Positions 1-10,006 are shown, counted from the first letter of the stretch. The stretch is 64,000 nucleotides of DNA from Actinotalea caeni (GCF_009733795.1 NZ_WNXX01000016.1:19145-83144); one strand, 5' to 3'. Notes: generated from the letters alone by a model not told the origin. Program-made: numbers and translations.

Positions 1-711
1 TACACCGACCCGGTCACCAAGGTGACGATCCTGCCCCGCGGTCGCGCGCTCGGCTACACGATGGTGATGCCGTCCGAGGACAAGTACTCGGTCACCCGCA
101 ACGAGCTGCTCGACCAGCTCGCCTACGCGATGGGCGGCCGGGTCGCGGAGGAGATCGTCTTCCACGACCCCAGCACCGGCGCGTCGAACGACATCGAGAA
201 GGCCACCGCGACCGCGCGCAAGATGGTCAAGGAGTACGGCATGAGCGAGCGCGTGGGCGCGCTCCGTCTCGGCCAGGCCGACGGCGAGGTGTTCCTCGGA
301 CGCGACATGGGCCACCAGCGCGAGTACTCCGAGGAGGTCGCGGGTCTCGTCGACGACGAGGTGCGCCGGCTCATCGACGCCGCGCACGACGAGGCGTGGG
401 AGATCCTCACCGCCTACCGGCACGTGCTCGACGCCCTCGCCTACGCGCTGCTGGAGCGCGAGACGCTCAACCAGGCCGAGCTCGCCGAGGTGTTCGCCCC
501 GGTCGAGAAGCGCCCCCCGCGTCCGATCTGGCTGTCGAGCTCCAACCGCACGGTCAGCGAGATCCCGCCGGTGCGATCCCCCAAGGAGATCGCGACCGGT
601 GCGCCGACGATGCTGCCGCAGGACGAGGCGGCCGCCGCCGGGAACGACGAGAACCCGGCCGAGTCGTACCGCGAGCTGCCGCCCGACGCGCCCGTGGACA
701 GCGATGGCTGA
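1..711 (+). CDS. ftsH: ATP-dependent zinc metalloprotease FtsH (C-terminal part, cut by the window edge)
   Basis: Only the C-terminal part of the gene is present; the frame is open from base 1. FtsH is a membrane-anchored AAA+ protease that degrades membrane and regulatory proteins. The visible part is the end of the M41 peptidase domain: [11 protein letters not shown], then the helix [11 protein letters not shown] and the segment [21 protein letters not shown], all typical of FtsH. The HEXXH zinc site would lie upstream, outside the window. The last ~80 residues form an acidic, proline-rich tail, common in actinobacterial FtsH. The stop overlaps the folE start by 8 bases, and ftsH-folE-folP is also the order known in Mycobacterium. 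The identification is secure. Confidence 0.95.
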   Translation, partial: YTDPVTKVTILPRGRALGYTMVMPSEDKYSVTRNELLDQLAYAMGGRVAEEIVFHDPSTGASNDIEKATATARKMVKEYGMSERVGALRLGQADGEVFLGRDMGHQREYSEEVAGLVDDEVRRLIDAAHDEAWEILTAYRHVLDALAYALLERETLNQAELAEVFAPVEKRPPRPIWLSSSNRTVSEIPPVRSPKEIATGAPTMLPQDEAAAAGNDENPAESYRELPPDAPVDSDG

Positions 712-1303
712 CCTGGACGACCTCGAGCACGCCCCGCCCGGCTACGACGAGGAGGCGGCGATCGCGGCCGTCCGCGCGCTGCTCGCCGCCCTCGGCGAGG
801 ACCCGGACCGGGAGGGGCTGCGCGACACCCCGCGCCGGGTGGCGCGCGCCTACAAGGAGGCGTTCTCCGGGCTCGGGCTCGAGCCGGGCGACGTGCTCCA
901 GACGTTCTTCGAGATCGGCCACGACGAGCTCGTGCTGGTGCGCGACATCGAGGTCTACTCCACCTGCGAGCACCACCTGCTGCCGTTCCACGGCGTCGCG
1001 CACGTCGGCTACATCCCCGCGGTCGACGGCCGCGTCACCGGGCTGAGCAAGCTCGCCCGGCTCGTCGACGTCTACGCCAAGCGGCCGCAGGTGCAGGAGC
1101 GGCTCACCTCCCAGGTCGCCGACGCCCTCATGGAGCAGCTCGGCGCCCGCGGCGCGATCGTCGTCATCGAGTGCGAGCACCTGTGCATGTCGATGCGCGG
1201 CGTGCGCAAGCCCGGCTCGCGCACGGTGACCTCCGCCGTCCGCGGCTCGCTGCACAACCCGACCACGCGCGCCGAGGCGATGAGCCTCATCACCCGCTCC
1301 TGA
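704..1303 (+). CDS. folE: GTP cyclohydrolase I FolE
   Basis: This enzyme converts GTP to 7,8-dihydroneopterin triphosphate, the first step of folate synthesis. The 199-residue product has the usual family length. The zinc-site residues are visible as [12 protein letters not shown] (Cys88, His91) and EHLCMSMRG (Cys161), and the motif [20 protein letters not shown] is standard for the family. The ATG at 704 overlaps the end of ftsH by 8 bases, so translation is probably coupled. Upstream in-frame extension would run deep into ftsH and is not needed. FolP, FolB and FolK follow, giving most of the pterin branch in one cluster. Confidence 0.97.
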   Translation: MADLDDLEHAPPGYDEEAAIAAVRALLAALGEDPDREGLRDTPRRVARAYKEAFSGLGLEPGDVLQTFFEIGHDELVLVRDIEVYSTCEHHLLPFHGVAHVGYIPAVDGRVTGLSKLARLVDVYAKRPQVQERLTSQVADALMEQLGARGAIVVIECEHLCMSMRGVRKPGSRTVTSAVRGSLHNPTTRAEAMSLITRS

Positions 1304-1356
1304 CCGGACCTCGGCCACGCGCGGCACGCGGCCGCAGGTCCGCGACGCGTGCGCAC

Positions 1357-1362
1357 TAGGCT
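1357..1362 (+). promoter_or_regulatory. -10 hexamer TAGGCT of a leaderless folP promoter
   Basis: TAGGCT fits the actinobacterial TAnnnT -10 pattern and ends 6 bases before the GTG start of folP. Transcription would therefore begin at or next to the start codon. No Shine-Dalgarno sequence lies between folE and folP. This is inference from spacing. Confidence 0.55.
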
Positions 1363-1368
1363 GGTCGG

Positions 1369-2247
1369 GTGAGCTCCAGGGCGCAGGTCGTGGGCACCGA
1401 GGTCATGGGCGTCGTCAACGTCACCCCGGACTCCTTCAGCGACGGCGGCCAGTGGCTGGAGCCCGAGGTGGCGATCGCGCACGCGCGCCACATGCTCGAC
1501 CAGGGCGCGGACATCCTCGACATCGGGGGCGAGTCCACCCGGCCCGGGGCGGCGCGCGTGCCGGAGGCCGTCGAGCTGGAGCGCGTGATGCCCGTCGTCA
1601 CCGCGCTCGTGGGCGACGGCGCCCGCGTGAGCGTGGACACGATGCGCGCGACGGTCGCGGAGCAGGCGCTCGACGCAGGCGCGTGGTGCATCAACGACGT
1701 CTCGGGCGGGCTCGCCGACCCCGCGATGGTCGACCTCGTCGCCGAGCGGGGCTGCGAGTACGTCGTCAACCACTGGCGCGGGCCGTCCGACGTCATGAAC
1801 GAGATGGCGACCTACGACGACGTCGTCGCCGACGTGCACCGTGAGCTCATGGAGCGCGTCGAGGCGCTGACGGCGGCCGGTGTCGACGAGAGCCGGATCA
1901 TCCTCGACCCGGGGCTGGGGTTCGCCAAGGACGCGCACGCCAACTGGCAGCTGCTCGCCGGCCTCGACACCCTGCTCGGCACCGGCTTCCGGGTGCTGGT
2001 GGGCGCCTCCCGCAAGCGGTTCCTCGGGGACCTGCTCGCGCGCGACGGCGTCCCGCTGCTGCCGATGTACCGTGACCGGGCGACGGCGGCCGTGTCCGCG
2101 CTCGCCGCGGCCCGGGGCGTGTGGGCCGTCCGGGTGCACGACGTGCCCGGATCGGTCGACGCGGTCAGGGTGGCGACGGCGTGGCGTGCCGCGGAGGCGG
2201 AGCTGCGGCAGGGTTCGACGACGATCGGGACGGGAGAGATCGCATGA
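1369..2247 (+). CDS. folP: Dihydropteroate synthase FolP
   Basis: DHPS joins 6-hydroxymethyl-dihydropterin pyrophosphate to p-aminobenzoate; it is the sulfonamide target. The 292-residue protein has the N-terminal signature VMGVVNVTPDSFSDGG, then DIGGESTRPGA, the loop residues INDVSGG, ILDPGLGFAK and the C-terminal VGASRKRFLG. All substrate-binding motifs look intact. The GTG at 1369 sits 6 bases after a TAGGCT hexamer, so I chose it as a leaderless start. The stop overlaps the start of folB-folK (ATGA), so the two are coupled. Mycobacterium has two folP-like genes; this one is in the folP1 context and is very likely the functional enzyme. Confidence 0.97.
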   Translation: MSSRAQVVGTEVMGVVNVTPDSFSDGGQWLEPEVAIAHARHMLDQGADILDIGGESTRPGAARVPEAVELERVMPVVTALVGDGARVSVDTMRATVAEQALDAGAWCINDVSGGLADPAMVDLVAERGCEYVVNHWRGPSDVMNEMATYDDVVADVHRELMERVEALTAAGVDESRIILDPGLGFAKDAHANWQLLAGLDTLLGTGFRVLVGASRKRFLGDLLARDGVPLLPMYRDRATAAVSALAAARGVWAVRVHDVPGSVDAVRVATAWRAAEAELRQGSTTIGTGEIA

Positions 2248-3863
2248 CGACGGACGGCGAGGCCGCGACGACGGACATCATCAGGCTGGTCGGGCTCGGT
2301 GGCTCGGGCCGCCACGGCGTGCTGCCGGAGGAGCGGCAGGCCGGGCAGCTGTTCACCGTCGACGTGACGATGCACGTCGACACCCGGGCCGCGGCGCAGC
2401 AGGACGACCTGCGGCTCACGGTCGACTACGCGGCGGTCGCGCGCGACGTCGTCGACATCATCGAGGGCGACCCTGTCGCCCTCGTCGAGACGCTCGCCCA
2501 GCGCATCGCGGACGCGGTGCTGGCGCGCCCCGCCGTCGAGCGGGTCGAGGTCACGGTGCACAAGCCCGAGGCACCGGTCGGGGTGCCGTTCTCCGACGTC
2601 CAGGTCTCGATCCGCCGCGACCGCGCGGGTGCCGCCGCACCGGTGGCGGAGGTCGTGCCCGCCGCCGCGGCGCCGATGCCCGCGGTCGTCGAGCCGGAGG
2701 CGCCCGAGCCCGAGCCGGAGCCGGCCGCCGAGCCCGAGCCGGCGCGCGGGGTCGACCTCGACGCGGAGCCGGAGGAGCCCGTCGACGTGGTGCTGGGGCT
2801 GGGCGGCAACGTCGGCGACGTGCGCGCCACGCTGCGCCGCGCCATCGACGACCTGGCCTCCTCGGGCGTGCTCGAGGTCGTGGGGGTGGCGCCGCTGGCG
2901 AAGACCGCGGCGGTGCTGCAGCCGGACGCCGTCGCGCAGCCCGACTACCTCAACACCGTCGTCGTGGCGCGCACGAGCGCCTCGCCGCGCCGCGTGCTCG
3001 AGGTCGCGCACGCGATCGAGGCCGCGCACGGCCGCTCGCGCGACAAGCGCTGGGGCGAGCGCACGCTCGACATCGACGTCATCACCTACGGCACGGTCGC
3101 CAGCTCCGACCCGGAGCTGAGCCTGCCGCACCCGCGGGCCAACGAGCGCGCCTTCGTGCTCGTGCCCTGGGCCCACCTCGACCCCGACGCGTTCCTCCCG
3201 GGTCTCGGCGGCGGTCCCGTCGCCGCGCTGGCCGACACCGCACCCGACCGCGACGGCGTGCGCTGGCTCGCGCTCGACTGGTACCAGCCCGGGCCGCCGG
3301 GCGCGCCGGTGGCCCCGCCGGCACCGCCGGAGGACGTGTCGACCTCGCGCGTGCGGCGCGAGAGCGAGCCCGAGCCCGTCGAGCCCGAGGCCGCACCGGT
3401 CGAGCAGGCCCCGGCCGCCGCCGCGGCGGACGTGGAGCCAGCGCCCGACGAGCCAGCAGAGCCCGTCGAGCCTGTCGCGTCCGTCGAGCCGGACCCGGAG
3501 TCGCAGCTGGAGCCGGAGCCCGACGGGTCGCCGTTCGCGCCGCCCGTCCCCGACGCGTTCCCGGTCCCGCAGCCCGATGCGGTGCCGCAGCCGGCCCCGA
3601 GCCCGGTCCCGCAGCCCGAGCCGACGCCGGAGCCGCAGCCGAGCCCGGTCCCGCAGCCGCAGCCGGTCCCCGAGCCGCAGCCGAGCCCGGTCCCGCAGCC
3701 CGAGCCGATGCCGCAGCCCGAGCCCCTGCCGCAGCCCGAGCCTCCGGTCGCCCCGCAGCCGTCGTCGCCGCCGCGGGCGCCGTGGGACGGCGGGGAGGAG
3801 TCGACGCAGACGCGCATCCGCCCGCGCTGGGCGCCGGTGCGCCGCGACGACGCCGACGGGTAG
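2244..3863 (+). CDS. folK: FolB-FolK fusion: dihydroneopterin aldolase / HPPK with a long Pro-Gln-Glu tail
   Basis: The ATG at 2244 overlaps the folP stop and starts a 539-residue protein. Residues ~10-127 are dihydroneopterin aldolase (LVGLGGSGRHGVLPEER, LTVDYAAVARDV, VEVTVHKPEAPV). Residues ~128-180 are an Ala/Pro/Glu linker. Residues ~181-348 are 6-hydroxymethyl-7,8-dihydropterin pyrophosphokinase (LGLGGNVGD, QPDYLNTVV, RWGERTLDIDVI, LPHPRANERAFVLVPW). The two catalyse consecutive steps before FolP. In Mycobacterium folB and folK are separate genes. Residues ~350-539 are a low-complexity tail rich in PQPEP-type repeats with no recognisable domain, unusual for a folate enzyme. It could be a disordered tether, or a separate function that I cannot name. 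Confidence 0.93.
   Translation: MTTDGEAATTDIIRLVGLGGSGRHGVLPEERQAGQLFTVDVTMHVDTRAAAQQDDLRLTVDYAAVARDVVDIIEGDPVALVETLAQRIADAVLARPAVERVEVTVHKPEAPVGVPFSDVQVSIRRDRAGAAAPVAEVVPAAAAPMPAVVEPEAPEPEPEPAAEPEPARGVDLDAEPEEPVDVVLGLGGNVGDVRATLRRAIDDLASSGVLEVVGVAPLAKTAAVLQPDAVAQPDYLNTVVVARTSASPRRVLEVAHAIEAAHGRSRDKRWGERTLDIDVITYGTVASSDPELSLPHPRANERAFVLVPWAHLDPDAFLPGLGGGPVAALADTAPDRDGVRWLALDWYQPGPPGAPVAPPAPPEDVSTSRVRRESEPEPVEPEAAPVEQAPAAAAADVEPAPDEPAEPVEPVASVEPDPESQLEPEPDGSPFAPPVPDAFPVPQPDAVPQPAPSPVPQPEPTPEPQPSPVPQPQPVPEPQPSPVPQPEPMPQPEPLPQPEPPVAPQPSSPPRAPWDGGEESTQTRIRPRWAPVRRDDADG
3555..3765 (+). repeat. In-frame PQPEP-type repeat tract in the FolB-FolK tail
   Basis: The sequence repeats short blocks such as gtcccgcagcccgagccg and gagccgcagccgagcccg, coding for PVPQPEP / PEPQPSP units. 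The tract stays in frame and in high-GC codons to the stop. It probably expanded by slippage, so its length may vary between strains. Confidence 0.8.
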
Positions 3864-3869
3864 CCGGCC

Positions 3870-4349
3870 GTGGCGGAACCCGACCCCACCCTGCGGCTGC
3901 GGTGGGCGACCCTCGGCGCCGCCTTCCTCGTGGTCGCGACCGTCAGCGCGGTCGCGCTGCGCTGGTGGCAGAGCCGCGGTGGCGACCTGCCGGTGCTGCC
4001 GCTCGTGCTCGCCGTGCTGCTCGTGCTCGTCGCCGCGGTCACGCTCGTCCTCGGGCTCCGCGTGCGCCGCTGGGTGCGCCGCGGCGAGCAGGTCGACGGC
4101 GTGGGTGCCACGCGCACGCTCGTGCTCGGCCAGACCGCTGCGCTCGCGGGCGCGGTGCTCGCCGGGTACCTCACCGCCTCGCTCGGGCTGGCGCTGACCC
4201 GGCTGGAGGCGCCCGAGCCGCGCTCGGTCGCGCTCGCGTCCGGCCTGTCGCTGCTCGCCTCGCTGGCGATGGTGGCCGCCGGCATGGTCACGCAGTGGTG
4301 CTGCCAGGTGCCGCCGTCCGACGACGACGAGGAACCGCTCGCGGGCTGA
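3870..4349 (+). CDS. DUF3180 family membrane protein
   Basis: The 159-residue protein has four hydrophobic segments (about residues 13-28, 41-62, 82-105 and 120-143) and a short acidic cytoplasmic tail (SDDDEEPLAG). It matches DUF3180, a family of unknown function. In Mycobacterium the DUF3180 gene also follows folK (Rv3605c position), and that context supports the call. The GTG start lies 6 bases after the folB-folK stop, so it is likely in the same transcript. No enzymatic motif is visible. Confidence 0.85.
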   Translation: MAEPDPTLRLRWATLGAAFLVVATVSAVALRWWQSRGGDLPVLPLVLAVLLVLVAAVTLVLGLRVRRWVRRGEQVDGVGATRTLVLGQTAALAGAVLAGYLTASLGLALTRLEAPEPRSVALASGLSLLASLAMVAAGMVTQWCCQVPPSDDDEEPLAG

Positions 4350-4437
4350 CGCCGCCGCACGCTCCTCCGCCGCAGGGCCGAGGGTCTCATCCGTCCGACG
4401 GATCGGCCGCGGCGGGCGCACCCAGCACAATGGGGGT

Positions 4438-4923
4438 ATGGAGTCCGCAGCGTTCGACGTACCAGGCGTCACCTGGAACCGGGTGTCCGACAGGCTGATC
4501 GGGGTGCGTCGGCTCACCGTGGCGGTGTTCCTCGGTGTCCCCGCGCTCGCGACCGTGGTGCCCGCCGTGATCGTCGGCTCCGCGATGTGGCTGCTCCCGG
4601 CGGTGCTGGTGCTGCTCGTCGCCTGGGCATGGTGGCTGATCCCGCGCCAGGTGCGCGCCATCGGCTACGCCGAGCTCGAGGACGACCTGCTGATCCGCAA
4701 GGGCGTGCTGTTCCGCAGCCTCACCGTCGTGCCGTACGGCCGCATGCAGTACGTCGACGTGCAGGCCGGGCCGCTGATGCGGCGCGCCGGGATGGCGCAG
4801 GTGCAGCTCCACACGGCGTCGGCGAGCACCGACGCCTCGATCCCCGGCCTCCTGGAGGCCGAGGCGTCGCGGCTGCGTGACCGGCTGACCGAGGCCGGCG
4901 AGGCGAGGCTGGCCGGCCTGTGA
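4438..4923 (+). CDS. Bacterial PH domain (bPH2) membrane protein, YdbS-like
   Basis: This is a 161-residue protein with two adjacent hydrophobic helices (about 25-45 and 48-67) followed by a bacterial pleckstrin-homology-like domain. The bPH2 signature is the stretch ELEDDLLIRKGVLFRSLTVVP, then YGRMQYVDVQAGPLMRRAGM and VQLHTASAS. It resembles B. subtilis YdbS, which works with YdbT in resistance to a membrane-active bacteriocin. The ATG at 4438 lies 6 bases after CACAAT, which looks like a leaderless -10. Its stop overlaps the start of the larger PH-domain gene, so the two probably form a complex. The exact role here is unknown. Confidence 0.85.
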   Translation: MESAAFDVPGVTWNRVSDRLIGVRRLTVAVFLGVPALATVVPAVIVGSAMWLLPAVLVLLVAWAWWLIPRQVRAIGYAELEDDLLIRKGVLFRSLTVVPYGRMQYVDVQAGPLMRRAGMAQVQLHTASASTDASIPGLLEAEASRLRDRLTEAGEARLAGL

Positions 4924-6509
4924 GCACGCCGAACCCCTGGGCGCCGCCGCCGTCGGCCACCGCCGCGGAGCAGCCCCGGCCCGACGCCGGCGACCCGCCG
5001 CCCGACGCCCCGGCGGCGCCCGGCGAACCCGGGGCCGACGAGCGGATCGAGTGGCGTCGGCTGCACAAGGTGACGCCGCTCCTCAACGCCTGGAAGGCGG
5101 CCGCGGTCATCCTCGGTCTGGCGGTGTGGAACTACGGCGAGGACCTCGCCCAGCTCGACCTCGCCTGGGCCATGAAGATCCTGCTGGTCGTCGGGGCGAT
5201 CGTGCTGGGCGCGATCATCGGTCTGGTCTACGGCGCGATCGCGTGGCGCAGGACCCGGTACGGCATCGGCGAGGAGAGCGTCTTCCTGCACTCCGGCGTG
5301 CTCTGGCGTCAGCAGCGCCACGTCCGCCTGGACCGGCTGCAGGCGGTCGACGTCACGCAGCCGCTGCTCGCCCGGCTGTTCGGGTTCTCCTCGCTGAAGA
5401 TCGAGTCCGCGGGCGGCGCCGGCTCCAACCTCACGCTCTCCTACCTCACCGACACCGAGGCCCAGCGGGTCCGCAACGAGATCCTCGCGCGCGCCGCGGG
5501 CGTCCGGCGGACCGGGCAGGCGCCCGGTGCGGCTCCCGCACCCGCGCAGGAGGCGCCGGAGCGGCCGCTGCTCGAGCTCGGCGCCGGCCGGCTCGTCGGC
5601 TCGCTGGTGCGCTCGGGCTTCATGATCGTCACGATCCTGCTCGTCGCGGGTCTCGTGCTGGCCATCGCCCTCACGAGGACGTTCCAGCTCGCGGGTGCCC
5701 TGCCCGGCGTGCTCGCCGCGGTCGGCTACGCGTGGTCCCGGTTCGCCGGCGAGTTCTCGTTCCGCCTCGGGCTCTCCGCCGACGGCATCCGGCTGCGGCA
5801 CGGTCTCCTCGAGGCGAAGGCCCGCACCGTGCCGCCCGGTCGCGTGCAGGCGCTGTCGTTCTCCCAGCCGCCGCTGTGGCGCCGCAAGGGCTGGTGGCGC
5901 GTCCGCATGAACGTCGCCGGCTACGGCGGCGAGGGCGAGGAGACGACCACCGTCCTCTACCCGGTCGCGACCACCGAGGAGGTGGCGCTGATCCTGCCGC
6001 TCGTGCTGCCCGACCTCGGCACCGACCGCCCGCTGGAGGTGCTGCAGGCGGCCCTCACCGGCACCGGCACCGACGAGGGCTTCATCATCTCGCCGCGCCG
6101 TGCGCGGGTGTTCGACCCGCTCACCTGGCGCCGCAACGGCGTCCGCATCACCGACACCGCGGTGCTGATCCGGACCGGGCTGTGGTGGCGCACGCTCGCC
6201 GTCGTCCCGCACGAGCGCACGCAGTCGCTGGCGATGACGCAGGGCCCGCTCGAGCGTCGACGCGGGCTCGCCGGTGTCGACCTGCACTCGACGAGCGGCC
6301 CGGTCACCGCGACGATCGTGCACCTCGACGTCGAGACGGCGCGCACGCTGCTGCTCGAGCAGGCCGAGCGCGCGCGCCGAGCCCGTCGTCACGCCGGCCC
6401 CGAGCGATGGATGAGCCGCCGCGGGGGCGGAGAGCCCGACGCGGCGGCGCTGCGCGCCGGGTACGCCGGTGTGCTGCCGGCCGTACCGGCCCGTGAGGAG
6501 ATGCCGTGA
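4920..6509 (+). CDS. Bacterial PH domain (bPH2) membrane protein, YdbT-like
   Basis: The 529-residue protein starts at a GTG overlapping the previous stop by 4 bases. After a Pro/Ala-rich N terminus come pairs of membrane helices (around residues 60-80 and 87-107, and again 210-265) alternating with bPH2 domains. Their marks are [39 protein letters not shown] and later [20 protein letters not shown]. At least three PH-like repeats are visible, as in YdbT. With the YdbS-like partner it should make a membrane complex. The link to bacteriocin resistance comes from B. subtilis and is only suggestive here. Confidence 0.85.
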   Translation: MSTPNPWAPPPSATAAEQPRPDAGDPPPDAPAAPGEPGADERIEWRRLHKVTPLLNAWKAAAVILGLAVWNYGEDLAQLDLAWAMKILLVVGAIVLGAIIGLVYGAIAWRRTRYGIGEESVFLHSGVLWRQQRHVRLDRLQAVDVTQPLLARLFGFSSLKIESAGGAGSNLTLSYLTDTEAQRVRNEILARAAGVRRTGQAPGAAPAPAQEAPERPLLELGAGRLVGSLVRSGFMIVTILLVAGLVLAIALTRTFQLAGALPGVLAAVGYAWSRFAGEFSFRLGLSADGIRLRHGLLEAKARTVPPGRVQALSFSQPPLWRRKGWWRVRMNVAGYGGEGEETTTVLYPVATTEEVALILPLVLPDLGTDRPLEVLQAALTGTGTDEGFIISPRRARVFDPLTWRRNGVRITDTAVLIRTGLWWRTLAVVPHERTQSLAMTQGPLERRRGLAGVDLHSTSGPVTATIVHLDVETARTLLLEQAERARRARRHAGPERWMSRRGGGEPDAAALRAGYAGVLPAVPAREEMP

Positions 6510-8257
6510 GCGAGCGTCCCGCACGCCTCGGGGTCGGCGTCGTCGGCGCGGGGCGGGTCGGCGCCGTGCTCGGGCACGCGCTCCGAGAGGCCGGCCACGC
6601 GGTCGTCGGTGCCAGCGGCGTGTCCCGGGAGAGCCGCGACCGGGCCGCCGACCTGCTTCCCGGGGTCCCGCTGCTGGAGGTCGAGCAGGTCGTCGAGCGG
6701 GCCGAGCTCGTGCTGCTCACCGTGCCCGACGACGAGCTGCCCGGGCTCGTCGACGGGCTCGCCCGGCTCGGCCGTTTCCACGAGGGGCAGATCGTCGTGC
6801 ACACCGCGGGCCGCTACGGCACCGGCGTGCTCGCGCCTGCCCGCGCGGCAGGTGCGATCCCGCTCGCCGTCCACCCCGCGATGACCTTCACCGGGACCCG
6901 CCTCGACCTCGCCCGGCTGGCCGGCGCGCCGTTCGCGGTGACCGCCGAGGAGGACGCGCAGCCGATCGCCGTCGCGCTCGTCGTCGAGCTCGGCGGCGAG
7001 CCGGTCGTCGTCGCGGAGGAGGCCCGCGGCCGCTACCACGCCGCGCTCGCGCACGCGTCGAACCACCTCGTGACGCTCGTCGCGCAGGCGCGCGGCGTGC
7101 TCGCCGGTGCCGGCGTCGAGGACCCCGGCACCACGCTCGCACCGCTCGCGCAGGCCGCTCTCGACGGCGCCCTCCGCGCCGGCGACGGCGCCCTCACCGG
7201 CCCGGTGTCGCGGGGCGACGCCGGCACGGTCGCCGAGCACGTCACGGTCCTGGGTGCCGACGGCACCGAGGACGACGTGCTGCCCACCTACCGCGCGCTC
7301 GCCGAGGCGACGGTGCGCCGCGCGGAGCGCAGCGGCCGGCTGCGGGCCCAGCAGGCCGACGGCCTGCGCTCGGCGCTCGCGGGTCACCCGGTGCGCGGCG
7401 CGACCACCTCGCCCCGGCTCGTCACCACGGTCGCCGACCTGCGCGCCGCGCTCACGCCGCGGCGCCGCGCCGTCGTCATGACGATGGGTGCGCTGCACGA
7501 CGGGCACCTCGCGCTCGTGCGGCGAGCGGCCCAGCTCGCCGACGAGGTCGTCGTGACGATCTTCGTCAACCCCCTGCAGTTCGGCCCGCAGGAGGACCTC
7601 GACCGCTACCCGCGCACCCTGCAGGCCGACCTCGAGAGGCTGACCTCGACCGGCGTCGTCGACCTCGTGTTCGCGCCCGCGGCCGACGAGGTCTACCCCG
7701 AGGGCGAGCCGCGCGTCCGGGTCCAGGCCGGGCCGATGGGGCAGGTGCTGGAGGGCGTGGTGCGACCCGGGCACTTCGACGGTGTCCTCACCGTCGTGCT
7801 CAAGCTGCTGCACCTCACCCGGCCCGATGTCGCCGTCTTCGGGCAGAAGGACGCGCAGCAGCTCGCGCTGATCCGGCGGATGGTCGCCGACCTGGACCTC
7901 GACGTCGAGATCGTCGCGGTGCCGACCGTGCGGGAGCCCGACGGTCTCGCGCTGTCCAGCCGCAACGCGTACCTGGCGCCGCACGAGCGCGAGGCCGCGC
8001 TCGTGCTGTCGCGTGCGCTGCAGGCGGGGTCCGCAGCCGCCGCCGACGGTCCCGACGCCGTGCTCGCCGCCGCGCAGCGGGTGCTCGACGGCGCCGACCC
8101 GGTCGTCGTGCCGGACTACCTCGTGCTCGTCGACCCCACGACCCTGGAGCCGGCGCCGGCCGACCAGCCGACGCGCGCGACCATGCTCGCGGTGGCCGCC
8201 CGGGTCGGCGCGACACGGCTCATCGACAATGCGGTGATTGACTATCCCGGTGACTGA
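6506..8257 (+). CDS. panC: DUF2520 oxidoreductase-like domain fused to pantothenate synthetase PanC
   Basis: This is a 583-residue two-domain protein with a GTG start overlapping the previous stop by 4 bases. Residues 1-300 are a Rossmann-type DUF2520 protein: [14 protein letters not shown] at the N terminus, the HPAMTFTG region near residue 125, and a C-terminal helical part with [12 protein letters not shown]. Residues ~303-583 are PanC, which ligates pantoate and beta-alanine with ATP. PanC marks are [10 protein letters not shown] (325-334), [27 protein letters not shown] and [10 protein letters not shown]. In Mycobacterium the two are separate neighbours (Rv3603c, panC). The fusion suggests that DUF2520 acts in the pantothenate branch, perhaps as a reductase; that is inference. 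panD and coaX are not found next to it. Confidence 0.93.
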   Translation: MSERPARLGVGVVGAGRVGAVLGHALREAGHAVVGASGVSRESRDRAADLLPGVPLLEVEQVVERAELVLLTVPDDELPGLVDGLARLGRFHEGQIVVHTAGRYGTGVLAPARAAGAIPLAVHPAMTFTGTRLDLARLAGAPFAVTAEEDAQPIAVALVVELGGEPVVVAEEARGRYHAALAHASNHLVTLVAQARGVLAGAGVEDPGTTLAPLAQAALDGALRAGDGALTGPVSRGDAGTVAEHVTVLGADGTEDDVLPTYRALAEATVRRAERSGRLRAQQADGLRSALAGHPVRGATTSPRLVTTVADLRAALTPRRRAVVMTMGALHDGHLALVRRAAQLADEVVVTIFVNPLQFGPQEDLDRYPRTLQADLERLTSTGVVDLVFAPAADEVYPEGEPRVRVQAGPMGQVLEGVVRPGHFDGVLTVVLKLLHLTRPDVAVFGQKDAQQLALIRRMVADLDLDVEIVAVPTVREPDGLALSSRNAYLAPHEREAALVLSRALQAGSAAAADGPDAVLAAAQRVLDGADPVVVPDYLVLVDPTTLEPAPADQPTRATMLAVAARVGATRLIDNAVIDYPGD

Positions 8258-9749
8258 TCTGCACGACGACTCCCTCGACCTCCCCGAGCAGCACCGTGTC
8301 CGCCTCGCGAAGCGAGCCCGGCTCCTCGCGGAGGGCCGCGACCCGTACCCGGTCTCCGTCCCGGTCACGCACACGATCGCGCAGGTGCGGGCCGCCCACC
8401 CCGACCTCGAGCCGGGCGCCGAGACCGACGATGTCGTGGGCGTCGCCGGTCGCGTGGTGCACCTGCGCAACACCGGCAAGCTCTGCTTCGTCTCGCTCGC
8501 CGACGGCGCGGGGGAGCGCCTGCAGGTGATGCTCTCTCTCGCCGAGGTCGGCGAGGAGTCGCTCGAGGCCTTCAAGGACGACGTCGACCTGGGCGACCAC
8601 CTGTTCGCCCACGGCCGCGTCATCAGCTCCCGGCGGGGCGAGCTGTCGGTGCTCGCCGACGACTGGCAGCTGGCGGCCAAGGCGCTGCGACCGCTGCCGA
8701 CGCTGCACAAGGAGTCCTCCGAGGAGAACCGCGTGCGCCGGCGCTACCTCGACCTCATCGCCCGCCCCGCGGCGCGCGAGATGGTGCGGGTGCGCTCCGC
8801 CGTCGTGCGGTCGCTGCGCGAGGAGCTGCACCAGCGCGGGTTCATCGAGGTCGAGACGCCGATCCTGCAGACGCAGCCAGGTGGTGCCGCGGCACGGCCG
8901 TTCGTCACCCACATGAATGCCTACGACATCGATCTGTACATGCGGATCGCGCCCGAGCTGTTCCTCAAGCGGGCCGTCGTCGGCGGAATCGAGCGCGTCT
9001 TCGAGCTGAATCGGATCTTCCGCAACGAAGGCGCCGATTCCACGCATTCCCCCGAATTCGCGATGCTCGAGGCCTATCAGGCTTATGGCGACTACCAGAC
9101 CGTCGCAACGCTGGTCCGTGAGCTCGTGCAGGCGGCCGCGGTCGCCGCTTTCGGGAGCACGACCGTGACGCTCGCCGACGGCACGGAATACGACGTCGGA
9201 GGTGACTGGCCCCAGATCGAGATGTATTCGGCGACCTCGGAGGCGATGGGCACGACGATCACGCCCGAGACGCCGCTGGAGGAGCTGATGACGCTCGCCG
9301 ACGCCGCCGGCCTGGAGGTCAACCCGGCGCACGTCATCCCGGGCAAGGTCAGCGAGCTGCTGTTCGAGCACTACGTCGGGGACCACCTCGTGGAGCCGAC
9401 GTTCGTGCTGCACTACCCGGTCGACACCTCGCCGCTGGTGCGGGCCCACCGCAGCCAGCCGGGCGTGGTGGAGAAGTGGGACCTGTACGTGCGCGGCGTC
9501 GAGCTGGCGACCGGCTACTCCGAGCTCGTCGACCCGGTCGTGCAGCGCGAGCGCTTCGAGGCGCAGGCGCTGCTGGCTGCCAAGGGCGACCACGACGCCA
9601 TGCGCGTCGACGAGGACTTCCTGGAGGCCATGGAGCACGGCATGCCACCGATGGGCGGCTTCGGCATGGGGCTGGACCGGCTGCTGATGGCGCTCACCGG
9701 GCAGGGCATCCGGGAGACGATCCTGTTCCCGCTGGTGAAGCCGCGATGA
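8250..9749 (+). CDS. lysS: Lysyl-tRNA synthetase, class II
   Basis: LysS charges tRNA-Lys. The ~499-residue product has an N-terminal OB-fold anticodon-binding part and a class II core: motif 1 around [12 protein letters not shown], motif 2 [20 protein letters not shown], and motif 3 [20 protein letters not shown] chose the GTG at 8250, overlapping panC by 8 bases; a TTG at 8238 in the same frame is also possible. The order panC-lysS-lsr2 is typical of actinobacteria. The middle of the gene (about 8915-9240) uses many A/T-ending codons (aat, gaa, tat, att) unlike its surroundings; see findings. Confidence 0.95.
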   Translation: MTDLHDDSLDLPEQHRVRLAKRARLLAEGRDPYPVSVPVTHTIAQVRAAHPDLEPGAETDDVVGVAGRVVHLRNTGKLCFVSLADGAGERLQVMLSLAEVGEESLEAFKDDVDLGDHLFAHGRVISSRRGELSVLADDWQLAAKALRPLPTLHKESSEENRVRRRYLDLIARPAAREMVRVRSAVVRSLREELHQRGFIEVETPILQTQPGGAAARPFVTHMNAYDIDLYMRIAPELFLKRAVVGGIERVFELNRIFRNEGADSTHSPEFAMLEAYQAYGDYQTVATLVRELVQAAAVAAFGSTTVTLADGTEYDVGGDWPQIEMYSATSEAMGTTITPETPLEELMTLADAAGLEVNPAHVIPGKVSELLFEHYVGDHLVEPTFVLHYPVDTSPLVRAHRSQPGVVEKWDLYVRGVELATGYSELVDPVVQRERFEAQALLAAKGDHDAMRVDEDFLEAMEHGMPPMGGFGMGLDRLLMALTGQGIRETILFPLVKPR

Positions 9750-10006
9750 ACGACGTCCTGGCCGCCGTGCTGCCCCCGCTGGGGGTGCTGCTGCTGTTCG
9801 TCGTCGTCATCCGGGCGCTCGTCGGGGCCGACCGCCGCGAGCGCGCCGCGCGCGAGCGCATCCGTGACGAGATCGCAGCCGAGCAGGCGAGCACCCGCCC
9901 GGGTCCGGCGGCGCCGGCGACCGGGGCCGACGGCACCGGAGGCACCGGGCCGGGCGGGGCCGGAGCGGACGACGAGGCCGCGCCGCCGCGCTCCGACGGC
10001 GCCTAG
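9746..10006 (+). CDS. Small single-pass membrane protein of unknown function
   Basis: The 86-residue frame overlaps the lysS stop by 4 bases (ATGA), which favours a real coupled gene. It has one hydrophobic helix (about residues 5-24), then a charged helical stretch ([22 protein letters not shown]) and a Gly/Ala/Pro-rich tail. No family is recognised. Small membrane proteins are often found between lysS and lsr2 in Micrococcales, but their role is not known to me. Confidence 0.6.
   Translation: MNDVLAAVLPPLGVLLLFVVVIRALVGADRRERAARERIRDEIAAEQASTRPGPAAPATGADGTGGTGPGGAGADDEAAPPRSDGA

Noticed and set aside
1812..4661. A very long minus-strand open frame antisense to the folate genes
   Set aside because: It has Arg/Gly/His-rich low-complexity translation and runs antisense to recognisable enzymes. 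It is an effect of high GC content, which makes stop codons rare.
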